Assembly: GCA_029243025.1 (NCBI GenBank)
Contig: JAQWSU010000045.1
Coordinates: 558,001-622,000, forward strand
From: Pirellulaceae bacterium
GTDB taxonomy: Bacteria; Planctomycetota; Planctomycetia; Pirellulales; Pirellulaceae
Length of the DNA stretch: 64,000 nucleotides
Direction of reading: 5' to 3'
Shown in pieces: positions 45,207-54,523 of this stretch. The position numbers and the translations under genes were made by a program. The notes beneath the pieces were generated by a model. That model had not been told where the DNA came from. It was given only the letters and a program-made list of their open reading frames with translations, and did not search any database. Each line of letters opens with the position of its first letter. The first letter of the stretch is position 1.

Positions 45207-47063
45207 TTAGATTTGCGAGGCGTTGGCAGTGTCAGCGGTTGCGTCGGTCCCCATAAACTCAGGCATCGTTGCATGCCCCGTTGAACTGATACCTTGCCGT
45301 CGAAGGACACAGTAACTGGTTCTCAGCAAAATATTCAAATCGAGCCAAGGAGAGCAATGATCGACGTACCAAACATCTAATCGAAATTTTTCTTCCCAGT
45401 TAATTGCGTTACGACCGTTAACTTGGGCCCACCCCGTAACACCGGGACGAACGTCGTGTCGACGTGCTTGTTCGGGAGTGTAACGTGGCAAGTAATGCGT
45501 CAGCAAAGGTCTGGGCCCAACCAAACTCATATCACCACGGACGATATTGAACAACTGGGGTAATTCATCCAAACTGCAGGCTCTCAAGAACCGTCCGAAC
45601 TTTGTGAGTCGCTGATCATCCGGGAGAATATCCCCCGTTTCGTTTTCAGCATTGAGCATCGTGCGGAATTTTAAAATCGTGAATACGTGACCGTTACGAC
45701 CAGCTCGAACCTGCGAAAAAATCACGGGCGAACCAAGCTTCCAGCGTATCAGCAACGCCGTGATGAGCATTACCGGACTCAACACAACTAATAAGCTGCC
45801 AGCCATACCCAAATCGGCAGCCCGCTTAAAAAACCGACTGTAAAGCGTCGGTCTCGGCTGGCGATCCACGACCCTTTCCAGGACTGACTCAAGCAGAGCC
45901 GCTTGATCCGATCGCTCAAAGTGTTGCTCAACGTATTCTCGAGCTGCCTGACCGTGCCTTTTTCGTAAATCAGGATCTTCACGGTACATGAGAATCGCGC
46001 GAGCCAGTGCTTCGGCATCACCTGGCTGAACAAAGGTGCCTCCGCCCGCTGCTTCGATCACCTCACGAATGACGCCATCAATCGCGATAACAGATGGGCG
46101 ACCTGCTGCCATGTAGTCAAAAACCTTGTTGGGATAGGTTGTGCGAAACATGCTGAGATTGAGTAAGGTTGCCAGACACACATCTGAGGCAGCTAAGACT
46201 TCTGACATCCGTTGTTTCGGAAAGAATCCACCTAAGATTACGTTGGTCAGCTGCCGATCCTTCAATTCCTTTTCCAACTGAGGCAACTCCTTACCTCCGC
46301 CAATCAACACAATTTTAATCTCTGCTTGATTTCGCAGCCGATCGGCAACGTTAACCAACGTCGCCATGTCGTTAGAACGCCCAAGAGCTCCGGCGTAGGT
46401 CGCGACAAAATCATCACCCAGCTGCAATTCGGTGCGAATAGATCGTCCGTTATCCCCGGGATCGAACATATTTGTTTCCACACCATTGGGAATGATCGTC
46501 AACCGATTGGTCGCAACGCCACGCTCAAGCAAATGAGAGCGAAAGCCGGGTGAATTGGCGACCACCCAATCGGCTCGATGGTAAAAAAACCGTTCAATGT
46601 GTTCAGCGATCCAGATCACCGTACGGTTCTTGACAACACCCGTTTCAATCGCAAAGGCGGGCCACAAATCACGAACCTCAAGCAGAAACGGCCGACGACG
46701 CAAGACGGCGACAAGCCATGCCGAAGGCAGTTGAAAAATGGGAGGGGACGTTCCAAGGACGGCATCGATTTCCCCGGCTCGCAGGGACTCCCAGACACTC
46801 GTCAGCATGAAGCAAAGATACGAAAGTACGCGGCCCAGGTAGCTATGATGTAGTGTCGGAAAAGCATAAGCGCGACGGACCCGAACACCGTCGATGTCAA
46901 AAACTTCCCGAGGCAAAGGACGCCCCGTTAGAAAGTCGACACTTCCTGCAACAATCGTGCATTGATGACCGTTGCGTACCAAATGCCGCGCTAACTCAAG
47001 ATGCCGCGTCCCGCCAGGATGCTGATGGTCAACGAAATTCTGATGGACAATCAGCAGATGCAT
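45207..47063 (-). CDS. Fusion: GT4 glycosyltransferase + polyprenyl-phosphate phosphoglycosyltransferase
   Basis: The 618-residue protein joins a WbuB-like GT4 enzyme (about 1-400) to a membrane phosphoglycosyltransferase (about 410-600). The GT4 part has 'VHQNFVDHQHPGGTRHLELA', 'IPNGVETNMF' and 'YPNKVFDYMAAGRPSVIAID'. The second part has 'FKRAADLGMAGSLLVVLSPV', 'VIFSQVRAGRNGHVF', the Asp-Glu of 'CSLDELPQLFNIVRGDMSLV', and 'RPGVTGWAQVNGRNAI'. The phosphoglycosyltransferase loads a sugar phosphate on undecaprenyl phosphate and the GT adds the next sugar. The fusion could channel the first two steps. It overlaps in role with the WecA-like protein at 21662-23215. Confidence 0.9.
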   Translation of the reverse strand: MHLLIVHQNFVDHQHPGGTRHLELARHLVRNGHQCTIVAGSVDFLTGRPLPREVFDIDGVRVRRAYAFPTLHHSYLGRVLSYLCFMLTSVWESLRAGEIDAVLGTSPPIFQLPSAWLVAVLRRRPFLLEVRDLWPAFAIETGVVKNRTVIWIAEHIERFFYHRADWVVANSPGFRSHLLERGVATNRLTIIPNGVETNMFDPGDNGRSIRTELQLGDDFVATYAGALGRSNDMATLVNVADRLRNQAEIKIVLIGGGKELPQLEKELKDRQLTNVILGGFFPKQRMSEVLAASDVCLATLLNLSMFRTTYPNKVFDYMAAGRPSVIAIDGVIREVIEAAGGGTFVQPGDAEALARAILMYREDPDLRKRHGQAAREYVEQHFERSDQAALLESVLERVVDRQPRPTLYSRFFKRAADLGMAGSLLVVLSPVMLITALLIRWKLGSPVIFSQVRAGRNGHVFTILKFRTMLNAENETGDILPDDQRLTKFGRFLRACSLDELPQLFNIVRGDMSLVGPRPLLTHYLPRYTPEQARRHDVRPGVTGWAQVNGRNAINWEEKFRLDVWYVDHCSPWLDLNILLRTSYCVLRRQGISSTGHATMPEFMGTDATADTANASQI

Positions 47064-47127
47064 CGAGCCGCCAAATTACTGGAATTCAGTTCGAAAGTCA
47101 GACAAACACGAACGCTACTCGCGCTGC

Positions 47128-48669
47128 TTACTGACTGGTCAGATCCTTGATCAGCTCGCGCGCCCATCGATCTCGCTCTAAGCCTTCCGTACCTTCCTGA
47201 CTCAGAAAGGCCACGTTGCTGTACTGTGGGTCTCGGTAGTCGGTTACTTGCCCACTGGCTATCGCTTCTAAAACCTGCTGGATTCCATCTTGCACCGTCC
47301 ACTTCGGCTGAAAGTCCAACAGGTTTCGAATCTTACTGAAATCAACACGGTAGTCACGACGGTCATTTTCCGTTTCCGACAGTAACAACTTGGCCGTGAT
47401 CACCCGCTCGTGAATCAACTCTCCCACCTCTTTAATCGTGAAGTTCTGATCGCTCGCTCCGACGTTGAAAATCTCATTGTTTACGGTAGCAATCGGGGCA
47501 TTCAGAACTGAAACGATCGAAGCCGCTGCATCTTCAACATGCACAAATGGACGCCACTGGTCACCATCGTGCACGGTGATCTCACCATCGATCTTCGCTT
47601 TGGCAGACAGCAGATTAACAACCAAATCAAAACGCGTTCGCCCCGAAAATCCATAAATCGTGGCAAAACGTAGAATGGTCGGAGCAAATCTGGAATCCGC
47701 CATTTCCATTAATAACGATTCCGAAGCGTATTTTGTATTGCCATAAATCCCCAACGGCCTGGCTTCTGATCGCTCATCCAAAAGATCCGGACTCGCCCCA
47801 TACACAGAACAGGTGCTGGCGAAGATAAACTGCCGAACGCCATGTGCTTTGGCAAGTTCCGCCAACATTCGTGTGGCCGACAAGTTGATATCAATCGTGA
47901 GAGATTCGTCCAAGGCACAAGCCGGATCGCCCACAATCGCACCCAAATGAACCACACAATCAATGTCCTGCAAAGCTTGCACCACATTGTCAACCTGCCG
48001 AAAGTCCCCTCGGACCACCTCGAGGTTCGGATGTCCGATCACGGCGGAGAGCGATTCGCTGCCGAACATCATGATGTCCAGAACGCGAACTTGATAACCA
48101 TCGTCCAACAATTTCGGCACCAATGCGGAGCCAATGTAACCGCCACCACCAATGACGAGGACTCGCCCCGTGTCACTCGGCTTGACCAGCGGTCGCACCT
48201 CAGGATTTGCCGTCTTCTGCCAAATCTGATTCCAAACACGTGCCCCGGCTAGCAGCAAAATGCTGAAGCCCCATGCCAAAACCATGGCTGACTTCGCGAA
48301 GGACAGCTGACCGTCGTAGACGTTAAAGAATAAAACCGCACTGATGTAAACCAAAAAACTCACAGAAACTGCTTGCGTCACCACCAAGACCTTGTAGCGA
48401 CTCTGATAGGTGACACCACGGGTGTAAAAACCGGTCACATAAAAAACAAAGAGACACAATATCGTGAGCGGCGCAGCGGCGCGGACATACCAACCCTGAT
48501 AAAGAGCCAATAATTCACTTACAGTGGTCGTCCCCAGTTCCTCGAAATTTACAACCACATAAAAGCGAACGACCAACGCCAAGATGATCGCTAACTGGAG
48601 TAAAACGACATCGGCAACCATGCGCATCACAGCACCAGGCGTCAAACGAAGTTGGCTAAATTTGATCAC
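47128..48669 (-). CDS. Membrane-anchored NAD-dependent epimerase/dehydratase (extended SDR)
   Basis: The 513-residue protein has four N-terminal hydrophobic helices (about 14-155), like the membrane part of WbpM/FlaA1 enzymes. The soluble part (about 165-500) is an ordinary extended SDR: 'VLVIGGGGYIGSALVPKLLD', 'ASTCSVYGAS', catalytic YGNTK, and 'RFATIYGFSGRTRFDLVVNL'. It is not the WbpM-type dehydratase normally found behind these helices. The reaction is probably sugar-nucleotide epimerisation or reduction, with the substrate unknown. It is the first gene of the seven-gene operon ending with wecC. Confidence 0.85.
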   Translation of the reverse strand: MIKFSQLRLTPGAVMRMVADVVLLQLAIILALVVRFYVVVNFEELGTTTVSELLALYQGWYVRAAAPLTILCLFVFYVTGFYTRGVTYQSRYKVLVVTQAVSVSFLVYISAVLFFNVYDGQLSFAKSAMVLAWGFSILLLAGARVWNQIWQKTANPEVRPLVKPSDTGRVLVIGGGGYIGSALVPKLLDDGYQVRVLDIMMFGSESLSAVIGHPNLEVVRGDFRQVDNVVQALQDIDCVVHLGAIVGDPACALDESLTIDINLSATRMLAELAKAHGVRQFIFASTCSVYGASPDLLDERSEARPLGIYGNTKYASESLLMEMADSRFAPTILRFATIYGFSGRTRFDLVVNLLSAKAKIDGEITVHDGDQWRPFVHVEDAAASIVSVLNAPIATVNNEIFNVGASDQNFTIKEVGELIHERVITAKLLLSETENDRRDYRVDFSKIRNLLDFQPKWTVQDGIQQVLEAIASGQVTDYRDPQYSNVAFLSQEGTEGLERDRWARELIKDLTSQ

Positions 48670-49550
48670 GCGATGAACTCGGTTGGGTCAAGGGAACGTG
48701 TCGGAAGTAGAAGCGTCGACAACGGCAGGAACCTGCCGCCTCTTTTCATTGTACACACCAAGCTGACTCTGTGTTTAGGTTCTCGACGTCCGATTCGGTC
48801 GCTCGAACCCAATTGGCTGCCTCTCCACAAAACTCTCTAACTCACTGCCTGCAGCCGCGTTAACAGCCTTACTCGACACTTTGAGAAAACGACGCAACTC
48901 GTTCTCTGGCAAGGTCATATCTTCAGCATAACAAATGCGAAACGTTTCCAGAGCCTTGCCGTTTCCAGCAACAGCGAAGTTTGCCGATCAAAATCCTTTT
49001 GTAGCAATTAAGCCGAATAGGCAAATCGACTCCCCCTCCATCCATCCCCCCCAATAAACACCCCCCCCCCCAAATAACTATCCCTGATATTTGCTCGATC
49101 CGGAAAAGTCTCTGCCATCAACCGTTGGAAATTGCCTCCAACTTCAGCCGCTTCATGCTTCCCATCCCGCCGCATTCAAATTGGCTTGATTGATTTCCAA
49201 AAATTTGAGTACTTTCGGACGGTCCAAACGTTCAGGGTGTTGTGAGTATCCCGCCAAGGGCCGCTTACAGGGCAAAGGGCCATGAACTTCGGCACTGGGG
49301 CAGAGAGATTCCTCTCATGGTGCCGGCTTTTGTGAAATTTCGAAGAGGAAAGCATGTCATGTGCGGCGTATCCGATTGAAGCACTTGTTGGATTGTGGTC
49401 TTCAAGAGAAGTGTAGCGAGAGATCCTGCGTTTCGGGCGTTTGTAGCTTGACGCATCAGTACGAAATCTCCTGCCTAAACCGTTTCCGAGACCACCTTCC
49501 AATCGCTTCGAGTCAACGACGTCCGCTGACATGGGATCGGAGGTATTCTT
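48670..49550. other. Long regulatory gap between the EPS operon and the HTH gene, 881 bp
   Basis: No gene is supported. It includes an 11-C tract at 49061-49071, a second C7 run at 49046-49052, and an imperfect nested hairpin at 49291-49324 (GGCAC...GAGAG...CTCTC...GTGCC). Promoters for the seven-gene operon (minus) and the regulator (plus) should lie here; leaders may be long. Confidence 0.6.
49046..49071. repeat. Poly-C tracts (C7 and C11)
   Basis: C7 at 49046-49052 and C11 at 49061-49071 are separated by AATAAACA. Such mononucleotide runs are rare at random in this base composition and are prone to slippage. They lie about 390 bp upstream of the EPS operon start and 480 bp upstream of the HTH gene. 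Confidence 0.75.
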
Positions 49551-50099
49551 ATGTCGATCGCTCCAGACAATACGGCAACTGCACAACTCGGCGCCGATTA
49601 CCCACACACACCTGGATCGCCAAATAACCATTTAGCGCAAGAGCCACGCCATCGCATTCAGGAAGTCCGGCAGCAACAGGGCGTCTCGCTCCGAAGCGTG
49701 GCGCGGCAAATGAAGAGCACGATCTCAACGGTCAGGGAGCAGGAAAAACCTGACTCGGACGTGATGTTGAGCGATCTCTTGAAATGGCAAAACATTCTGG
49801 ATGTCCCACTCGTTGACCTCCTGCATGACGTTGATACCCCCTTGTCGCGTCCGGTCATGGAACGGGCTCAATTAGTCAAGCTCATGAAGACAGCTGCCTC
49901 CATTACCGACCAAGCTGAATCCGACGGTGTTAAGCGGCTGGCGCGGATGCTAACCGATCAACTGATCGACATGATGCCCGAGTTGTCCGAAGTCAGCGCT
50001 TGGCATTCGGTGGGTCAACGACGAAGCCTCGATGAGTACGGTCGAGTCGTTGATCGAAGGCTCGGCGATGACTTTTTCTCGGCCTTTCGTGAAGATTAA
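49551..50099 (+). CDS. XRE-type helix-turn-helix regulator
   Basis: The 182-residue protein has an N-terminal XRE-like HTH (about 33-95; 'RHRIQEVRQQQGVSLRSVAR', 'MKSTISTVREQEKPDSDVML'). A helical C-terminal part of unknown fold follows ('MERAQLVKLMKTAASITDQA', 'LARMLTDQLIDMMPELSE'). It probably binds DNA, and the divergent exopolysaccharide operon is the obvious candidate target. A strong GGAGG lies nine bases before the ATG. A terminator follows at 50141. Confidence 0.85.
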   Translation: MSIAPDNTATAQLGADYPHTPGSPNNHLAQEPRHRIQEVRQQQGVSLRSVARQMKSTISTVREQEKPDSDVMLSDLLKWQNILDVPLVDLLHDVDTPLSRPVMERAQLVKLMKTAASITDQAESDGVKRLARMLTDQLIDMMPELSEVSAWHSVGQRRSLDEYGRVVDRRLGDDFFSAFRED

Positions 50100-50140
50100 C
50101 CATTCTGCTTGGACATTTTGATTTGATTGCTCCCTCGGGG

Positions 50141-50175
50141 GGGTAGAGTCGTCAAGACTCTGCCCTCTTTTTTTG
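50141..50175 (+). terminator. Rho-independent terminator
   Basis: GGGTAGAGTC pairs with GACTCTGCCC (one G-T pair) around GTCAA and is followed by CTCTTTTTTT. It ends the HTH regulator transcript. Confidence 0.92.
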
Positions 50176-50615
50176 ATTGCCCTACAAATCAGATCCTTTG
50201 AGGCTCGACAAAATCCACCTTCGCAAGTCGAATTCTTCATGAGAACTGATCGGAATAACCGCCGCTATCGCTTGGACGAGAACTGCGGCACCAGATAACC
50301 AAGTCGCCAGTGGGATTGAGAGGCGATCGCGATTCCGATCCCGATTTCAGCTTGATCGTCTCATCGAAAACTCACGATTCCGCCTGAAGGTCCATCGGCG
50401 GTACAAAATTGTCGAATCAAGCTTCGCGATCAGCTGCGACAACTTGTAAGCTGCGACAACCGGAAAAATTATATCGTGGTAACTTATCACCTGCGGCATT
50501 TCGCACTCCCATCGAACGGTTCGATCAAAGGGGTCGAAATCAACGAGTGTTCGGGATGTTTGCCATTGTGTCGCATGCGCGTTTCGATTTCGTTTCGATT
50601 TCAGGCCAGTCACCC
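50176..50615. other. Intergenic region, 440 bp, upstream of the AmmeMemoRadiSam gene
   Basis: An open frame extends upstream of the chosen start to 50409, but the extra 69 residues do not resemble the family. No RNA gene or marked dyad was found. The promoter of the fusion gene is expected here. Confidence 0.5.
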
Positions 50616-53600
50616 ATGTCTCAAAAAACAAGGTTCCCGCCGCCCCGGCGACCTGCGCCCGACGGCTCCGTCGAAGCAGGCTGGTGGCACCGGACGGATG
50701 ACGACCGAATCGTCTGTGATCTTTGCCCTCGAGAATGTCATTTAAAACCGGGCGATCGCGGATTCTGCTTTGTACGTGAGAATCGTGATGGCGAAATGCG
50801 ATTGACCACCTACGGTCGCAGTACCGGCTTTTGCATTGACCCAATAGAAAAGAAACCGCTCAATCATTTTTTCCCTGGAACGAGTGTACTTTCGTTCGGG
50901 ACTGCCGGCTGCAATCTTGGCTGCAAATTCTGCCAAAACTGGTCGATCTCGAAGTCACGGGAAGTTCGCCAACTGAGTGAAATCGCAACCCCCGAAACGA
51001 TTGCGAACGCGGCCGAGCAGCATGGGTGTAAGAGCGTCGCTTTCACTTATAACGATCCGGTAATTTGGGCCGAGTATGCGATCGATACGGCGCGTGCTTG
51101 CCGTCAGCGCGGAATCAAAACTGTCGCTGTCACGGCCGGATACATCAGTGAAGTTGCTCGCCGGCCATTCTACGAACAGATCGATGCGGCAAATGTTGAC
51201 TTGAAGGCATTTTCGGAAGCTTTCTATCAGGAACTCACGCTTTCACATCTCAAACCTGTTCTGGAAACGTTAGATTGGCTGCATCACGAAACCAAGGTCT
51301 GGGTTGAAATCACAAATCTAGTAATTCCCCAAGCGAATGACGGGGACGACGAATTCCGAGCGATGTGCGACTGGCTACTCGATCACGTTGGTGACGAAGT
51401 ACCTCTGCATTTCACCGCCTTTCATCCTGACTTCCGCCTAAAAGATCGTGATGCGACTTCGCTCGAAACACTGTTACGTGGCTACGAGTTGGCAACCCAA
51501 GCAGGTGTCAAATATGTCTATGTGGGCAATGTGAACGACGTTCAACACCAAAGCACCTACTGCCCTTCGTGTAAGCAAATGTTAATTGAACGAGATTGGC
51601 ATCAACTTGGCCGATACAATCTCAAAGACAATCGTTGTCAAGCATGTCGACAGGTAGTCGCCGGACATTTTGAGACCACACCCGGTGACTGGGGGCGAAA
51701 GCGATTACCTATTCGAATATCGGAATTCGCGACCGAACGATCTCCGCTCACCCGATCAGACGTCGGTGAGTCACAGCCACCCGCGGGAGAAACTCAGATG
51801 AATCAACCCATGGCAGATCCGCCCAATGGAGATGTCGATCGCCCGGAACTCACGAAAAGTCAACAGCAGGCAATCGTCCGCATCACCAGCGAAATCGTGC
51901 GAGCTGCGGTGATGAATTGCCAACCCGAGGTAACCGAAGAGATGTTTGCTGGCGCCGCAGAAATCCCGGTGTTTGGCTGCTTCGTTTCGATCAAACGAAA
52001 ACAGAAGCTGCGAGGTTGTTGCGGCTTTCTCGGACGCCGGATGCCGCTCGTCCAGGCGCTCGTCGGATCCGCTAAAACATCTGCAACCGAAGACAGTCGC
52101 ATGCCAAGCGTCTCACCAAGCGAACTTCCCTTCCTGGATTTCGAAATCTGGTTGCTCTATGGACAGCAGCCAATTACGTCTCAAGGTAACGATCGTCTCC
52201 AAGACATCATCATCGGCAAGCACGGCTTGCAAATCGAACATGGTGAGACACGCGGGCTGTTATTACCAGGAGTTGCCAGCGATCACCGCTTGGACCCCGA
52301 AGGGTTTCTCCAACAAGTCTGTATCAAAGCCGGACTACCTCCGACAGATTGGCGAGAAGATGACGCGCAACTTGCAACCTTTGAAGGCCTGTTAATTGAA
52401 GGGCCATTCCAGCGTGATTTGCTCGCGAACGAATCTCCGAAAACAACAGAGCGTTTCTCGAAGGAAGAGCTCCAGGCACTGAGTAGTTGGTGTGCACAAA
52501 ACATTTGCGCCAGTTGCCGTGGCGCCGTCCCCACCTTTTACCTACCCAATATCTCGGATAGTTCAATCCATGGAGTGAATCTTGAAATCAATCTGCAAGG
52601 ACGATCGGAGCCTCTTCGATTGTCCCAAATGTCGCTCCGCCAAGTAGTCCCATTGCAAGCGACCCTGTTTCAAATGAGTGAAACAGCAGGCAAACAATTT
52701 GAACTGGAAGGACTCTCTCAAATCACTCCGCGAGAGCTGAGTGTGGCAATCAGTCTGGCCTACGATCCGGCGATGCATGGAACACTCGCTGAACCCGATA
52801 TGGATGGCTTCGATCCGTCGCAGCGCGCGCTCCTCGTAAATCAGAATTCGAAATCGGCGTGGGCCTTCGATCCCAATCTCGCTGTGCCTCAACTGCTGGA
52901 ACAATTAGCAGAAAAAGCCGATATCACGATCCCTGAGACCGCCTCCCTTTCCAGCTACACCGCACAGGCAAACATCACGCCAATGTGGGTCGTAAATGTT
53001 CCACGACCAGCCATCGGTCCGCAGCAACGCCCGCCGGCTGTCGCAGGAATGTTCTATCCCGATAACCCCGACCAGCTAAAAGCGGTCGTGCAGGATTTGA
53101 TTCCCACGGATCACGTCCCGAAGCGATCATGGCGAGCGGCTCTTGTTCCACATGCTGGATTAATGTTCTCCGGCAAAGTTGCAGCCGACGTTTTGAGACG
53201 AATTGAATTTCCACCGACGATTATTGTGATTGGACCAAAGCACACCGGATTAGGAGTCGAATGGGCAGTTGCTCCCCATGACAGTTGGCAGATCCCCGGC
53301 GGAAACATTCCCTCCGATCCAGAATTGGCGCAGCAGCTCTGCGATTCGATTGAAGGGCTCCAACTGGATGCAATCGCTCATCTGCGAGAACACGCGATTG
53401 AAGTCGAGCTACCATTTCTAGCACAATTCGCACCCCAATCAAAAGTCGTGGGCATCGCGATCGGTGAAGCAAATTTCGAGCATTGTCAACGAATTAGCCA
53501 GGGCTTAGCCCGGGTCCTGGAAGATCGGCTTGAAGAAACGCTGTTGATCATTTCAAGCGATATGAATCACTATGCAAGCGATGATGAAACGCGACGAGTC

Positions 53601-53831
53601 GACGAATTGGCGCTCCGCGCGCTCGAGGGCCTTGATCCTCAGCAGCTTTTCCATACGGTTAGAGACAATAACATCAGCATGTGCGGCATGTTGCCGGCGT
53701 GCATCGTCCTTGATTCGCTGCGGCGTCTGAATTGTCTCAGACGCGCAGAACGAGTCGGTTACGCAACAAGTGCCGATGTATCTAACGACAAGTCGCGTGT
53801 CGTTGGCTATGCCGGCATGCTTTTTGAATGA
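50616..53831 (+). CDS. Three-part AmmeMemoRadiSam protein (radical SAM + AMMECR1 + MEMO)
   Basis: About 1071 residues. Residues 1-390 are the AmrS-type radical SAM enzyme with the cluster motif C99xxxC103xxC106 (CNLGCKFCQNWSIS), an N-terminal 'CDLCPRECHLKPGDRGFC' and a later 'YCPSCKQ...CQAC' cysteine set. Residues about 410-595 are AMMECR1 ('GCFVSIKRKQKLRGCCGFLG'). Residues about 800-1071 are MEMO ('RPPAVAGMFYPDNPDQLKAV', 'VPHAGLMFSGKVAADVL', 'SSDMNHYASDDETRRVDELA'). The stretch between them (about 640-795) is not clearly assigned. These three are encoded together in many genomes, but the reaction is unknown. Neighbouring genes give no further clue. The ATG at 50616 is chosen from family conservation. 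Confidence 0.92.
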   Translation: MSQKTRFPPPRRPAPDGSVEAGWWHRTDDDRIVCDLCPRECHLKPGDRGFCFVRENRDGEMRLTTYGRSTGFCIDPIEKKPLNHFFPGTSVLSFGTAGCNLGCKFCQNWSISKSREVRQLSEIATPETIANAAEQHGCKSVAFTYNDPVIWAEYAIDTARACRQRGIKTVAVTAGYISEVARRPFYEQIDAANVDLKAFSEAFYQELTLSHLKPVLETLDWLHHETKVWVEITNLVIPQANDGDDEFRAMCDWLLDHVGDEVPLHFTAFHPDFRLKDRDATSLETLLRGYELATQAGVKYVYVGNVNDVQHQSTYCPSCKQMLIERDWHQLGRYNLKDNRCQACRQVVAGHFETTPGDWGRKRLPIRISEFATERSPLTRSDVGESQPPAGETQMNQPMADPPNGDVDRPELTKSQQQAIVRITSEIVRAAVMNCQPEVTEEMFAGAAEIPVFGCFVSIKRKQKLRGCCGFLGRRMPLVQALVGSAKTSATEDSRMPSVSPSELPFLDFEIWLLYGQQPITSQGNDRLQDIIIGKHGLQIEHGETRGLLLPGVASDHRLDPEGFLQQVCIKAGLPPTDWREDDAQLATFEGLLIEGPFQRDLLANESPKTTERFSKEELQALSSWCAQNICASCRGAVPTFYLPNISDSSIHGVNLEINLQGRSEPLRLSQMSLRQVVPLQATLFQMSETAGKQFELEGLSQITPRELSVAISLAYDPAMHGTLAEPDMDGFDPSQRALLVNQNSKSAWAFDPNLAVPQLLEQLAEKADITIPETASLSSYTAQANITPMWVVNVPRPAIGPQQRPPAVAGMFYPDNPDQLKAVVQDLIPTDHVPKRSWRAALVPHAGLMFSGKVAADVLRRIEFPPTIIVIGPKHTGLGVEWAVAPHDSWQIPGGNIPSDPELAQQLCDSIEGLQLDAIAHLREHAIEVELPFLAQFAPQSKVVGIAIGEANFEHCQRISQGLARVLEDRLEETLLIISSDMNHYASDDETRRVDELALRALEGLDPQQLFHTVRDNNISMCGMLPACIVLDSLRRLNCLRRAERVGYATSADVSNDKSRVVGYAGMLFE

Positions 53832-53834
53832 ACT

Positions 53835-54353
53835 ATGAAACGGCATTCTGTTACGGGTAAACAGCCCAACTCGAAAATGTGCCTCGTCTGCGGTCTAGGT
53901 AATCAATTCGGCTTGCAGACGGCATTCTACGAAGTGGATAGCAATCAGTTGGTCGCCGTCTTTTCGCCTCAGCAAGCGCATCAAGGTTATCCTGATCGAC
54001 TGCACGGAGGAATCGCCGCATCAATCCTTGATGAAACCATCGGTCGCGCAATTCGTCTCCAACATGGCGACGAGCTGTGGGGTGTCACCATTGAATTAAA
54101 CACGAAATTCCGAGCGCCGATTCCACTCGATCAGGAAATCCGCGTGGTAGGCCGTGTCACCAAGGATCGGCGTCGTGATTTCGAAGGAACAGGCGAATTG
54201 CTGCTGCAGGATGGCACCGTCGCAGCAGAGGCACGAGGCCGATACCTCAAGATGTCTGTCGATCGGATCGCGGATTTCGACTATGAGGCTCAAGAATGGA
54301 AAGTCATCCCATCCGATGGCGATCCGGCCGAATTCCATTTCAAAGAGCGTTAG
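53835..54353 (+). CDS. PaaI-type hotdog-fold thioesterase
   Basis: The 172-residue protein has the hotdog thioesterase signature 'YPDRLHGGIAASILDETIGR' (HGG and the catalytic-type Asp/Glu), and 'TIELNTKFRAPIPLDQEIRV' for the central strand. An N-terminal 'NSKMCLVCGLGNQFGL' carries a CxxC that could bind metal or be structural. It hydrolyses an acyl-CoA or acyl-ACP of unknown length. It starts 3 bp after the radical SAM fusion stop, so the two are probably one transcript. Confidence 0.88.
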   Translation: MKRHSVTGKQPNSKMCLVCGLGNQFGLQTAFYEVDSNQLVAVFSPQQAHQGYPDRLHGGIAASILDETIGRAIRLQHGDELWGVTIELNTKFRAPIPLDQEIRVVGRVTKDRRRDFEGTGELLLQDGTVAAEARGRYLKMSVDRIADFDYEAQEWKVIPSDGDPAEFHFKER

Positions 54354-54523
54354 TTTTCAAACCATGCGAGTTCGCCGGCCTATTGGGACCGGCCATGGCG
54401 GCTGTCGTTTTTTAGCCAATTCCAGCCGCAATTTCTTGACTCGCCAGTCGCTAGGCTCCAAACTGCAGCCGATACCCATTTACCCGCTGGAGGCCATTGA
54501 CCCGGGAGAAGCGAGGAAACCGC

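Noticed and set aside
49176-49631. 151-codon minus-strand frame overlapping the HTH regulator
   Set aside because: It is antisense to the regulator start, has no recognisable domain, and lacks a ribosome-binding site.
50409-50615. 69-codon upstream extension of the AmmeMemoRadiSam frame
   Set aside because: It does not resemble the family, and the conserved sequence begins shortly after the ATG at 50616.
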